Of a stretch of DNA of 33,613 nucleotides, positions 24,911 through 33,426 are shown piece by piece. Where the stretch lies: assembly GCA_041484525.1 (NCBI GenBank), contig JBGPHT010000080.1:1-33613 (forward strand). Reading direction: 5' to 3'. This DNA comes from JBGPHT01 sp041484525 (lineage in GTDB: Bacteria > Acidobacteriota > Terriglobia > Bryobacterales > Bryobacteraceae). Below the pieces are notes generated by a model. That model saw nothing but the letters and a program-made list of their open reading frames with translations, made no database searches and had not been told where the DNA came from. Every line of letters starts with the position of its first letter. The first letter of the stretch is position 1. The position numbers were made by a program, and so were the translations under genes.

Positions 24911-27898
24911 CTAGAGCCCGCCTCTCAGATAGGCGATTACATCGGCGAGCCCCTGTTTACCCAGATTCTTCTCCAGCTCGTCGGGCATGAGAGACACCGA
25001 AGAGGCGCGTGTGGAAGCGATATTCTTCCGCAGCACCGTTTCGTCGCCTTCTTCCGATCCGCCCCGCAGTGTGATGGCCCATGCCGTCTCGTTGGCGATA
25101 ATCCCATCGTACATGCGGCCGTCTTTAGTGGTGATGATGTAGTTGACGAATCGCGGTTCGATAGCATAACTCGGATTCAGAATGGACGTGATCAATTCTT
25201 CCCTGGTCTTATTGTTGATGCCGGAAAGGTCGGGCCCGACGCGCCCTCCCTGGCGGCGCGGCTCATGGCAGCGGGCGCAATTCTCTTCAAAGAGTTTCTT
25301 GCCTCGCGCCACGTCGCCTGGCACTCCCGTCACCTCCCGGAAACTCGCCACCACCTTGGAGCGATCGCTGTTGGTATTCTCCAGCAGGCCGCGAGCCTTG
25401 GTCGCGATGACCGGGTCGGCATCGTCGTAGAGATGCGATCGCGCGGAGGCATCCAGGGCGGCAGGCTCGATCAGGCCATCCTCCACAGCTTTGAGCAAGG
25501 GAAGTATGCGAACCCGCTGTGCCAGCAGCGCACTGACGGCGTGTTTGCGGCCGGTCGGGCTGTATTGGCGCCAGTTATTCAAAATGATCCCTCCGGCAGC
25601 CGGCTCATCGAAGGCAGCTAATGCATCCACCGCCGCGGCCTCGAGGTCCGGTGAAGGGTTTGCCTGAAGGACGCTTTCGAGCACCGGCGCGACCGAATCG
25701 AAATGCCCGCCGCGCAGCGCTCGAACTGCGCGAACCCGATTTGCCGTGGGCAGGCCGGCGGCCAACGCCTCCTGCCGCGCCCGCTGGATCAAGGCGGTCA
25801 ATTCGAAATAGCGAGACGATTCCCATGCGGCACGCTGGAGGGAATCGTCGCTCGAAGAAAGCAAGCGCGCGAAGGTCTGCTCCGCTCCTGGCACTCGCAG
25901 GTTCCGTGCGCCCACGAGTCGCAATCCCTTCGTCAGTCCAGCCAGGTACTTGTCGGGTTGGCGCAGCTTTGGCAAGTCGCCAAACCATGCGGCCAGCTCG
26001 GCTGGATTCTGCCGGCCGCCGATCATCGCCGAAGCCTCAATCAGGAGTTGCGGGTCGACCCAGTCCTCGCCCTTCTCTAGCACCATGTGGAAGAAGGGAG
26101 CCGCAGCGTCCGCCACGGAGCTCAAGATGGCAAGCCGGAACCATGGGTCGGAGGAATCCAGATGCGCGAGTTGTGCGAGCACCGGCAGGGCGCGGCTATC
26201 CTTCAACTCACCCACCGTCAATGCGGCCTGAAACCGCACATGGGGATCCGAGTCGGCAGCCAGGGCGAGGACGCTACTGGCGAGCGCCGGCGATTCCTTG
26301 AGAAAAAACTCGCTCAGTTGAAGCGCGTGCTCACGGACCCGTGAATCCGGATCCTTGAAGGCTCGCTCAACCTCCGCCGCTTCCAACGCAGCATAGGCGT
26401 GAAGCAGCCAGAGTGCGTGAACACGAGCCTCCGGTAAATGTCCCGAGGCGGCCACGGCCTTCAAGTTGGCGACAACGGAACTGTCCTGCCGTTCGAGCAG
26501 TAGACGATGTGCGGCCTGGCGATGCCAGCCATTCGGATTGCTCAGTTGCCCGACGAGTTCGGCGGAACCGGCTGCTCCGAGGTTCGGTTTCAAATCACCC
26601 GCCCGCAGCGGGTGGTTAGGGACAATCCGGTAGATACGGCCGAGCGTATCCCCTTTGAAGAAATCGATCTTCTTGCGAATCTCCTCGGGGATCGATTCCG
26701 GTGTCTCGATCACCTGACGGTAGATGTCCGTCATGTAGAGATTGCCGTCCGGCGCATTGGCGAAGTTGCACGGGCGGAACCAGACATCGGTGGATGCCAG
26801 AAACTCGACCTTCTCCTTCGCACGATGCGCTGTGAACGTCGGACCATCAGGTTTAATCGTGTCCCGGTGTACCAGGTTCCCGCTGACATCTCCGGTGAAA
26901 ACGCTGCCCGCGTACTCCTTCGGAAACGCGTCGCCGTCGTATAGCGTTCCGCCGGACGCGGCTGTGAACCAGCCGCTCACCTGCTCGGTGACATTCACTT
27001 TGTTCTCGTTGTAGCGCTGCTGGCGGAGAGCGGTGCGCTGCTTGCGCCACTGCTGCGGTCCGGTCAGCGGGAACATCGGGCTCGAAGGACGACCGTGATC
27101 GGATATATCCTGGGCGACGGCCCGCACTTCGAGCAAGGGAGCGCGCGTGAGGTACCGCATGGGCATCACGACGTGCCGGATATGCGTGGTGTTCTGGGTG
27201 ATGAAGCGGTGATTGAAGTCATCGAGCGTGGAACCGAACTGCGCGGGCCCGGAGGCGGGTTCAGCCTTTCCGCCGATCGGGTCAAAACGGAAGTCCGTGC
27301 CTCGCACCAGAACCGGCGGCATTTCGGGATGGCCGGGCGAAGTGATGCGCCCATCGGACCCGGTGTTCGAGCAATAGATCCAGTTGTCGACGCCGAGCCT
27401 CGGATTGGTGATGCGCGCTTCCTGGTTCACCTTCGGGAAGCCGGTGTAGAGTACCTTGCGCAGGTCAGCCTTTCCGTCACCGTCAGTGTCCTTCAGATAC
27501 AGAATGTCAGGTGCGCTGGTGACGATCGGGCCGTCCTTCCACGGCATGAATCCGCTGACCGCGAGTACGTTCTCCGCGAATACCGTGCTCCGGAAGGTCT
27601 TCCCATCGCCGTTGGTGTTTTCGAGCAGGCGGATGCGCGACCGGGCCGGCTTTCCGGGCGGCGGGTCGTTGGGATAGTCCATCATCTCGGCCACGTAGAC
27701 CTTCCTGTTTTCGTCGAAGGCCATTTCGACGGGGCTCATCACATCTGGCTCCGACGCGAACAATTCGACGTGGAAATCCTCGCTCAAATGCATCGCCTTT
27801 AGCGAGTCTTGCGGTGTCATGGCGCGCTCTTCCGGATTCCTCTTGGAGCAGGCCGCAAGGAAGATCAGGGCCAGACAGAGACAGGCTGCTGTGCGCAT
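24911..27898 (-). CDS. PVC-type heme-binding lipoprotein with propeller, HEAT repeats and cytochrome c
   Basis: A 995-residue protein. A lipobox LAAC at 14-17 marks it as a lipoprotein, with Cys17 lipidated. A beta-propeller of the membrane-bound dehydrogenase type spans about 35-440 (HLSEDFHVELFASEPDVMSP, EMMDYPNDPPPGKPA, LENTNGDGKTFRSTVF, DTDGDGKAD calcium-like loops, GNLYMTDIYRQVIETP). Alpha-helical HEAT-like repeats fill about 470-850 (SDPHVRFQAALTVGELKDSR). A single cytochrome c domain closes the protein: CARCH (874-878) with a likely axial Met971 in SLMPDELEK. Such proteins are abundant in Planctomycetes and Acidobacteria and are presumed to oxidise sugars and pass electrons to the chain; the reaction is not proved. 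GGAG lies 4 nt before the ATG, and TAGAAT lies 10 nt before it. The ATG is 62 nt from the divergent M55 pseudogene. Confidence 0.9.
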   Translation of the reverse strand: MRTAACLCLALIFLAACSKRNPEERAMTPQDSLKAMHLSEDFHVELFASEPDVMSPVEMAFDENRKVYVAEMMDYPNDPPPGKPARSRIRLLENTNGDGKTFRSTVFAENVLAVSGFMPWKDGPIVTSAPDILYLKDTDGDGKADLRKVLYTGFPKVNQEARITNPRLGVDNWIYCSNTGSDGRITSPGHPEMPPVLVRGTDFRFDPIGGKAEPASGPAQFGSTLDDFNHRFITQNTTHIRHVVMPMRYLTRAPLLEVRAVAQDISDHGRPSSPMFPLTGPQQWRKQRTALRQQRYNENKVNVTEQVSGWFTAASGGTLYDGDAFPKEYAGSVFTGDVSGNLVHRDTIKPDGPTFTAHRAKEKVEFLASTDVWFRPCNFANAPDGNLYMTDIYRQVIETPESIPEEIRKKIDFFKGDTLGRIYRIVPNHPLRAGDLKPNLGAAGSAELVGQLSNPNGWHRQAAHRLLLERQDSSVVANLKAVAASGHLPEARVHALWLLHAYAALEAAEVERAFKDPDSRVREHALQLSEFFLKESPALASSVLALAADSDPHVRFQAALTVGELKDSRALPVLAQLAHLDSSDPWFRLAILSSVADAAAPFFHMVLEKGEDWVDPQLLIEASAMIGGRQNPAELAAWFGDLPKLRQPDKYLAGLTKGLRLVGARNLRVPGAEQTFARLLSSSDDSLQRAAWESSRYFELTALIQRARQEALAAGLPTANRVRAVRALRGGHFDSVAPVLESVLQANPSPDLEAAAVDALAAFDEPAAGGIILNNWRQYSPTGRKHAVSALLAQRVRILPLLKAVEDGLIEPAALDASARSHLYDDADPVIATKARGLLENTNSDRSKVVASFREVTGVPGDVARGKKLFEENCARCHEPRRQGGRVGPDLSGINNKTREELITSILNPSYAIEPRFVNYIITTKDGRMYDGIIANETAWAITLRGGSEEGDETVLRKNIASTRASSVSLMPDELEKNLGKQGLADVIAYLRGGL

Positions 27899-27908
27899 TG
27901 ATCTCCGT

Positions 27909-27914
27909 ATTCTA
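27909..27914 (-). promoter_or_regulatory. candidate -10 of the heme lipoprotein gene
   Basis: TAGAAT, followed by ACG and a GGAG, ends 10 nt before the ATG on the minus strand. The string TAGAATACG is identical to that upstream of the sensor-kinase gene. -35 is weak (TCACCG at 17 nt). Confidence 0.4.
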
Positions 27915-27960
27915 CAATCTGGAGTAATCTCCGGTGATGGATTTCCCCATAGGAGGCGTG

Positions 27961-28430
27961 ATGGCGCGGATCATTTTCTGTGTTCTCCTGCTCTGTTCGA
28001 TGTGCCTGGCGCAGGGCGCGCGCATCCTGATCGTAACCGGCCTGGAAGGCGCCGGCGGAGTCAACGATGCGGAAGAACAGCTATTGCCCGGACAGCGCCG
28101 GTACGTCGAATCGCGCCGGATTCTTATCGGCGAGGCGCACGCGACTTGGTCATCTGGGACGGCCACGATGGAAGCCGCACGCTTTCGGCGAGATCGGTCA
28201 GGTGGGCCTCGACCTGGAGCCTGTCCCACGCGGAAGCCAAGCGGCAGATCGAACAGGCGGCTCAGAAAGCAGTCGCACACATCGCAGAGTATTCGCCCTG
28301 GAAGATCACCGGACCGGTTGAGATGACGATTGAATACCTGGCGCAGCCACCCCAGCAGCCACGCCCCCGGACCGTGACCTATCGCGGTCAGAATGTGCTC
28401 GAAGCGTTTGAGGCATGGCTCGGCAAGTAG
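27961..28430 (+). pseudogene. M55 D-aminopeptidase (DppA-like) gene with internal deletions
   Basis: Two frames give the start and end of one M55 family protein. The ATG at 27961 has AGGAGG four nt upstream. Frame 1 encodes a signal peptide (ARIIFCVLLLCSMCLAQ) and ARILIVTGLEGAGGVNDAEE with QLLPGQRRYVESRRILIGE. Near 28130 the frame changes, giving DLVIWDGHDGSRTLS, then jumps to LSHAEAKRQIEQAAQKAV, WKITGPVEMTIEYLAQPPQQ and the C-terminus VLEAFEAWLGK. Intact members are about 270 residues; the central part, including the conserved His/Glu metal and catalytic region, is missing. It keeps its ribosome-binding site and both ends, so the losses look recent and internal. The product would be inactive. 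Its 3' end lies 6 nt from the convergent DUF1501 gene. Confidence 0.75.
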
Positions 28431-28436
28431 CCGGCG

Positions 28437-29870
28437 CTATGCCAGTATCTCTTTCACTACCTGGCCATGCACGTCCGTCAGCCGGAAGTGGCGGCCCTGG
28501 TACTTGTATGTCAGCTTGAGATGGTCCACGCCCAGGCAGTGAAGAATGGTGGCCTGCAGATCATGCACGTGGACCGGGTTTGAGACCACGTTGTAGCAAT
28601 AGTCGTCCGTCTCGCCGAAGCTGAAACCCTTCTTGACGCCGCCGCCGGCCATCCACATGGTGAAGCATCGGGGATGGTGATCGCGGCCGTAGTTCGTCCC
28701 GGTGAGGCGGCCCTGGCAGTAGACGGTGCGGCCGAATTCACCGCCCCAGACCACCAGGGTATCGTCGAGCATGCCGCGCTGCTTGAGATCCATCACCAGT
28801 GCCGCCGATGCGCGGTCGGTTCCCTTGCACTGCAGCGCGAGGTCGCGCGGTAGGTCGTTGTGCTGGTCCCAACCGCGATGGTAGAGCTGGACGAAGCGTA
28901 CGCCGCGTTCCAGCAGCCGGCGCGCCAGCAGACAATTGGCTGCGTAGGTGCCGGGCTTGCGGCAATCGGGTCCGTACAGATCCAGAATGTGCTGCGGTTC
29001 TTTGGAAAGATCGAGCAGATCGGGCACCGAAGTTTGCATCCGGAAGGCCATCTCATATTGCGAGATACGCGTTTCGATTTCAGGGTCGCCGAATTCATCG
29101 AGGTGCATGCGGTTGAGCTTGCTTGCGGCATCGAGCATGTCCCGCCTGGTGCCCGGGTCAATGCCCTCGGGATTGTTGAGATACAACACCGGGTTGCTGC
29201 CGGCCCGGAAGCGCACGCCCTGGTGATTGGACGGCAGAAAGCCGCTGCCCCAAAGGCGCGAGAAGAGCGGCTGGTCGGGGTTGAGCGCCTGGGCCTGCGA
29301 GAGCATCACGACAAACGCCGGCAGATTCCGATTCTCGCTGCCCAGACCATAACTGACCCACGCGCCCATGCTGGGACGCCCCGGCTGCTGGCTGCCGCTC
29401 TGGATGAACGTAATAGCCGGATCGTGATTGATGGCGTCCGTGTTCATCGTCTTGACGATGGTGATGTCGTCGGTGATTTTCGCGATGTTTGGCAGCAGCT
29501 CGCTGACCCACGCGCCGCACTGACCGTGCCGCTGGAACTCAAAGATCGACCGCGCCACCGGAAAGCTGCTCTGACCCGATGTCATGCCCGTAATCCGCTG
29601 CCCCATGCGCACACTTCCGGGGAGTTCGATGCCGGCAAATTTGTCGAGGGTCGGTTTGTAATCGAACAGATCCATCTGCGAAGGGCCGCCCGACTGGTGC
29701 AGGAAGACGACGCGCTTCGCTTTAGGCGCGAAATGCGGCAGGCCGGGCAACCCGCCCGTGCCGGTGGCATCGGCCGCGCCAAAACCGTCGTCGGCGAGCA
29801 GCGAACCCAGCGCGGCGATGCCGATGCCGGTGCTGGTGCGCGAAAAGAAATGACGCCGCGTGATCTCCAT
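28437..29870 (-). CDS. DUF1501 domain protein, twin-arginine exported
   Basis: A 477-residue protein of the DUF1501 family, related in fold to alkaline phosphatase/sulfatase-type enzymes. The N-terminus MEITRRHFFSRTSTGIGIAA is a twin-arginine signal. Landmarks: VVFLHQSGGPSQMDLFDYKP (near 54-73), INHDPAITFIQSGSQQPGRP (near 146-165), GWDQHNDLP (near 332), VVWGGEFGRT (near 370), GRDHHPRCFTMWMAGGGVKK (near 393) and VHDLQATILHCLGVDH near the end. All are shared by the family. Function is not known; these genes nearly always follow a PSD1/DUF1549-DUF1553 gene, as here. It starts 2 nt after the PSD1 stop codon, with an AAGGA ribosome-binding site overlapping the end of that gene, so the two are co-translated and probably act together outside the cytoplasm. 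Confidence 0.93.
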   Translation of the reverse strand: MEITRRHFFSRTSTGIGIAALGSLLADDGFGAADATGTGGLPGLPHFAPKAKRVVFLHQSGGPSQMDLFDYKPTLDKFAGIELPGSVRMGQRITGMTSGQSSFPVARSIFEFQRHGQCGAWVSELLPNIAKITDDITIVKTMNTDAINHDPAITFIQSGSQQPGRPSMGAWVSYGLGSENRNLPAFVVMLSQAQALNPDQPLFSRLWGSGFLPSNHQGVRFRAGSNPVLYLNNPEGIDPGTRRDMLDAASKLNRMHLDEFGDPEIETRISQYEMAFRMQTSVPDLLDLSKEPQHILDLYGPDCRKPGTYAANCLLARRLLERGVRFVQLYHRGWDQHNDLPRDLALQCKGTDRASAALVMDLKQRGMLDDTLVVWGGEFGRTVYCQGRLTGTNYGRDHHPRCFTMWMAGGGVKKGFSFGETDDYCYNVVSNPVHVHDLQATILHCLGVDHLKLTYKYQGRHFRLTDVHGQVVKEILA

Positions 29871-29872
29871 GG

Positions 29873-32800
29873 CTATTCCTTAGTGATCGTCTCGTCCAGG
29901 TTCAGGATGGTGCTGGCCACCGTGGTCCAGGCCGCCAACTCGGTGGCTTCGATATTGGCCGGCTTCGACGCTCCCACCGCGATCAGCTTCGCGGCCTGCG
30001 CGGGCTCCTTACGATAGTGGTCGAGGCGGCGCTGAAGAAGGTCGAGTAAGATGCGCACTTCCGACTGATTCGGACGCCGGGCAGTGACCTCGCGGAAAAG
30101 AAAGCGAAGACGCGCCTGCGGATCGTTGCCGCCTTCCAGAATGGCGCGCTGGGCGAGAACGCGCGCGGCTTCCACATAGGTAGGATCGTTGAGCAGCACC
30201 AAGGCTTGCAGGGGCGTGTTGGTGATGAGACGGCGAGAGGTGCACTTCTCGCGATCGGGCGCATCGAAGGTGGTGAGAGACGCGGGTGGTACGGTGCGTT
30301 TCCAGAACGTGTACATACTGCGCCGGTAGAGGTCCGGCCCCTGGCTTTCGTGGTATTCCTGCGCGGTGAAAGTCTCTCCACGCGACAGTTCCTCCCAGAG
30401 TCCGGGCGGCTGATACGGAAACACGCTTGGCCCGCCGACTTCGCGATTGAGCAGGCGGCTCACGGTCAGGGCATTGTCACGCACCATCTCGGCGGGGAGG
30501 CGGAACCGCGGACCGCGCGCCAACAGCCGATTCTCCGGGTCCTTTTCGAGCAGCGCAGGGCTCACTTGCGACGACTGGCGGTATGTCGCCGAAGTCACGA
30601 TCAGCCGCTGCAGCGCTTTTACGTCCCAGTTGGATTGGAATTCGCAGGCCAGCCAATCCAGCAGGTCGCGCTGTACGGGAGCATCGCCCTGCGAACCGAA
30701 ATCCTCCGCGGTCTTGACCAGGCCGATACCGAAATAGAGCTGCCAGTAACGGTTGACTGCGACACGGGCCGTGAGTGGATGCTGCGGGCTGAACAGCCAC
30801 TCGGCGAGCCCGAGGCGATTCGCGGGAGCGTCCCTGGGCAAGGGCGGAAACAGCGCCGGCACGGCGGGCGTGACCTTTGCACCTAGGTTCTGGTAGTCGC
30901 CGCGCCCCAGCACGAAGGTGTCGCGCGGCCTCGCCATTTCGGCCATTACCTGGACGCTGACGATATCCTTCTTCACCTGAGCCAGCCGCTGCTTGAGCGA
31001 ATTCAATTCGCGGTAGGCCCGGCGCAAGTCGGCGGTGGCATCATACGTGAGGAAGTAATCCAGCAGCCGCTGCTTCTGTTCCTTCGATTGCTTGCTTTCG
31101 TCCTGAGTCAGGATGAAACGGATCGGTTCGTGTAGGGCCAACGCTTCGGCCTCGGCCGGCGTCAATGTGCGGCCATAGATGCGCAGGCCGCCAACGTCGC
31201 CCTTGAGCGGCTTGTCGTTGTGCGGATCGCCGATTGCCATCGGCCTGAAGGGCCTGGCTGCGACCGGCCCCACCGCGTCCATCGCCACCCGCGCACCATC
31301 CAGGATCAGGTCCGGTTTCCCATCTTCAACATTGAGCGTCACGTGATGCCATTGCGCGCCAAAGAGGATGGTCTTGCTGTGCCAGCGGCGGCCTTGGAAC
31401 TCTACGTAAAGTGGGGATCCGCGTTTGGCATCCGGCTGGGGATGCGATTCCTCGATGCCGATCTCGATGCCCGGTCCACCTTCGAGCACGGTCATCTCGG
31501 ATAGTGCTCCACTGCGCATCCAGAGAGCAATTGCAAAACGTTCGGCCTGGAAGCCCGGGAACTCGATGCGCGCCTCGCCGTTGAAGGACGCCGACTGTCC
31601 CGGCCGGCCCGCCACAAACGGAGTGACGCCCTTAATCAAGCGTCCATCGCGATGATTGTCCGACGAGTCTGACAGATTACCGTCGAACGCGTAGTGGGCC
31701 AGTAGCCCGTCGCGCGGAGGCTGCGGCAAAGTGTCCACGCGTGTCTTCTGCCACGCGGCGAGCAACGGTTGAGTCTCCTTCTCCGCGAGCGCCGCTTCGT
31801 GCTCGGCAATGGCCTGCTGCAGCCAGGCGACTTCGCTCGCCTGCACGGCGGTAGGCATCTCGAGGATGGGCGCGGCGTTGCCGTTCCTGCCGTCGAGACC
31901 CTTCTCGGCGATGGTATTGAAGAACGCAAAAAAGCGGTAGTAATCACGCTGCGAGATCGGATCGTATTTGTGATCGTGGCAGCGCGCGCAGCCCAGGGTC
32001 AGGCCCATGAAGACGTTGGCTGTGGTGTCCACACGATCGGCGACGTACTCCACCTGGTACTCTTCCGGTATGGCGCCGCCTTCGTAGTTGATCATGTGGT
32101 TGCGGTTGAATCCGCTCGCCAGTTTCTGTTCCACGGTGGCGCCAGGCAGCAGGTCGCCGGCCAGTTGCTCGATGCCGAAGCGGTCGAAAGGCATGTTGCG
32201 ATTGAACGCGCCGATCGTCCAATCGCGCCACTTCCACATGTCGCGTGCGGAGTCGATGTGGTAGCCGTGTGTGTCGGCATAGCGGGCAAGGTCGAGCCAC
32301 TGCATCGCCATCCGCTCGCCATACTGCGGCATCGCCAGAAGCCGGTCCACCTGTTTCTCATAGGCGGCGGCCGACTTGTCGGCCAGGAAGGCATCCACTT
32401 CGGCCGGTGTGGGCGGCAGGCCGGTGAGGTCGAAGCTAAGGCGGCGCAGCAGTGTAGCGCGGTCCGCTTCGGGCGATGGCTTCAGGCCTTCCCGTTCCAG
32501 GCGTGCGAGGACGAATCGGTCGATGGGGTTGTGCGCCGCCTTCTCATTGCGGACAGGCGGCAGGGCGGCACGTTGCGGCGGAACGAAAGCCCAGTGGCGT
32601 TCCCATCGTGCGCCCTGCTCGATCCACTTCCGGACAATATCGATCTGCGCGTCGGTCAGGGTGGTGCCGGCCTGCGCCGGCGGCATGCGGACAGCTTTGT
32701 TGGCGGCGCTGATGCGGGTCAGCAGACGGCTCTTGGCAGGGTCGCCCGGCACGACGATCTTGTAGCTGCCGCGATCGGCGAACAGGCCCTCTTCGGTATC

Positions 32801-32959
32801 GAGGCGCAGGTTGGCGACTCGGTGCTTGTCGTCGGGGCCATGACAGGCGAAGCAATTGTCGGAGAAAATGGGACGCACGTCGCGATTGAAATCGACAGGC
32901 TTGTCGGCGGCCAAGCACAAACCGGCGGCGCTCAGCGCCAGGAACAGACGAACAGCCAA
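29873..32959 (-). CDS. PSD1 / planctomycete cytochrome C domain protein with concanavalin-like insert
   Basis: A 1028-residue secreted protein. It starts with TTG at 32959: GGAGG lies 9 nt upstream, and AVRLFLALSAAGLCLAA is a signal peptide; no ATG precedes the first domain. Order: PSCyt1 heme domain with CFACH (36-40); PSCyt2/DUF1549 (about 145-350) with NPIDRFVLARLEREGLKPS, LTGLPPTPAEVDAFL and a second heme-like CARCH (324-328) in CARCHDHKYDPI; a LamG/concanavalin-type domain (about 420-620: DGLLAHYAFDGNLSDSS, WHHVTLNVEDGKPDLILDG); and PSD1/DUF1553 (about 720-990: NRLGLAEWLFSPQHPLTARV, NRYWQLYFGIGLVKTAEDFG, LQALVLLNDPTYVEAARVLA). The LamG part suggests carbohydrate binding. Family function is unknown; oxidation of polysaccharides is a guess. 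Paired with DUF1501 downstream. Confidence 0.93.
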   Translation of the reverse strand: MAVRLFLALSAAGLCLAADKPVDFNRDVRPIFSDNCFACHGPDDKHRVANLRLDTEEGLFADRGSYKIVVPGDPAKSRLLTRISAANKAVRMPPAQAGTTLTDAQIDIVRKWIEQGARWERHWAFVPPQRAALPPVRNEKAAHNPIDRFVLARLEREGLKPSPEADRATLLRRLSFDLTGLPPTPAEVDAFLADKSAAAYEKQVDRLLAMPQYGERMAMQWLDLARYADTHGYHIDSARDMWKWRDWTIGAFNRNMPFDRFGIEQLAGDLLPGATVEQKLASGFNRNHMINYEGGAIPEEYQVEYVADRVDTTANVFMGLTLGCARCHDHKYDPISQRDYYRFFAFFNTIAEKGLDGRNGNAAPILEMPTAVQASEVAWLQQAIAEHEAALAEKETQPLLAAWQKTRVDTLPQPPRDGLLAHYAFDGNLSDSSDNHRDGRLIKGVTPFVAGRPGQSASFNGEARIEFPGFQAERFAIALWMRSGALSEMTVLEGGPGIEIGIEESHPQPDAKRGSPLYVEFQGRRWHSKTILFGAQWHHVTLNVEDGKPDLILDGARVAMDAVGPVAARPFRPMAIGDPHNDKPLKGDVGGLRIYGRTLTPAEAEALALHEPIRFILTQDESKQSKEQKQRLLDYFLTYDATADLRRAYRELNSLKQRLAQVKKDIVSVQVMAEMARPRDTFVLGRGDYQNLGAKVTPAVPALFPPLPRDAPANRLGLAEWLFSPQHPLTARVAVNRYWQLYFGIGLVKTAEDFGSQGDAPVQRDLLDWLACEFQSNWDVKALQRLIVTSATYRQSSQVSPALLEKDPENRLLARGPRFRLPAEMVRDNALTVSRLLNREVGGPSVFPYQPPGLWEELSRGETFTAQEYHESQGPDLYRRSMYTFWKRTVPPASLTTFDAPDREKCTSRRLITNTPLQALVLLNDPTYVEAARVLAQRAILEGGNDPQARLRFLFREVTARRPNQSEVRILLDLLQRRLDHYRKEPAQAAKLIAVGASKPANIEATELAAWTTVASTILNLDETITKE

Positions 32960-33131
32960 ATCAGCCCTCCGTGCAGATACTATTGTGAACTATGTTGGCG
33001 GAACCGAAGAGGGATGTAGTTTGTCACCAGGAGTTCCGGCGCCACAGAATTCGACCGAGTCATCTCCAGCGGCGCGCATGGCGTTCTGGGAAACTATGGA
33101 TCCCTTCAGCGTGCCGCAGGTGGTTGGTGGT

Positions 33132-33426
33132 TCAATCCCCATGCTTCACCCAGTCCTCATTGATCCGGACGTGCTTGATCGACTTGCCTTCGGGCACAAA
33201 ATAGCTGTACGTCACGTGGATAGCGCCGTCTTTGGCCTGGATGACGGACGGATAGTGATACTGGTTGGTGCTTTCCTTCGACGGGCTGCCGTCCAGATGG
33301 GCTTCCATTTCCAGGTGGCGCCTTCGTCGTCAGATAGGGCCGCCACCAGCGAAAACCGGCCCCGCTCGATGTCGTTATAGACCATAATCCAGTTGCCGTC
33401 GCGAAGACGGATGTTTTCGAGGCTAG
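33132..33426 (-). pseudogene. C-terminal part of a sialidase/BNR-repeat protein, frameshifted and interrupted
   Basis: Minus-strand reading from 33422 gives LENIRLRDGNWIMVYNDIER and ALSDDEGATWKWK, the Asp-box (S-x-D-x-G-x-x-W) of the sialidase/neuraminidase superfamily. A one-base loss near 33302 shifts the frame, after which HLDGSPSKESTNQYHYPSVI and QAKDGAIHVTYSYFVPEG continue to a stop at 33132. Those are typical last-blade residues of exo-alpha-sialidase-like six-bladed propellers in Acidobacteria. The 5' part is cut off by the IS630-type element at 33423. Two lesions make it a clear pseudogene. Its stop lies about 170 nt upstream of the TTG of the PSD1 gene, which it may once have preceded as a co-transcribed gene. 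Confidence 0.7.

Noticed and set aside
28860..30017. 385-codon plus-strand open frame
   Set aside because: Antisense to the DUF1501 gene, which has a Tat signal and family motifs.
31769..33019. 416-codon plus-strand open frame
   Set aside because: Antisense to the PSD1 gene.
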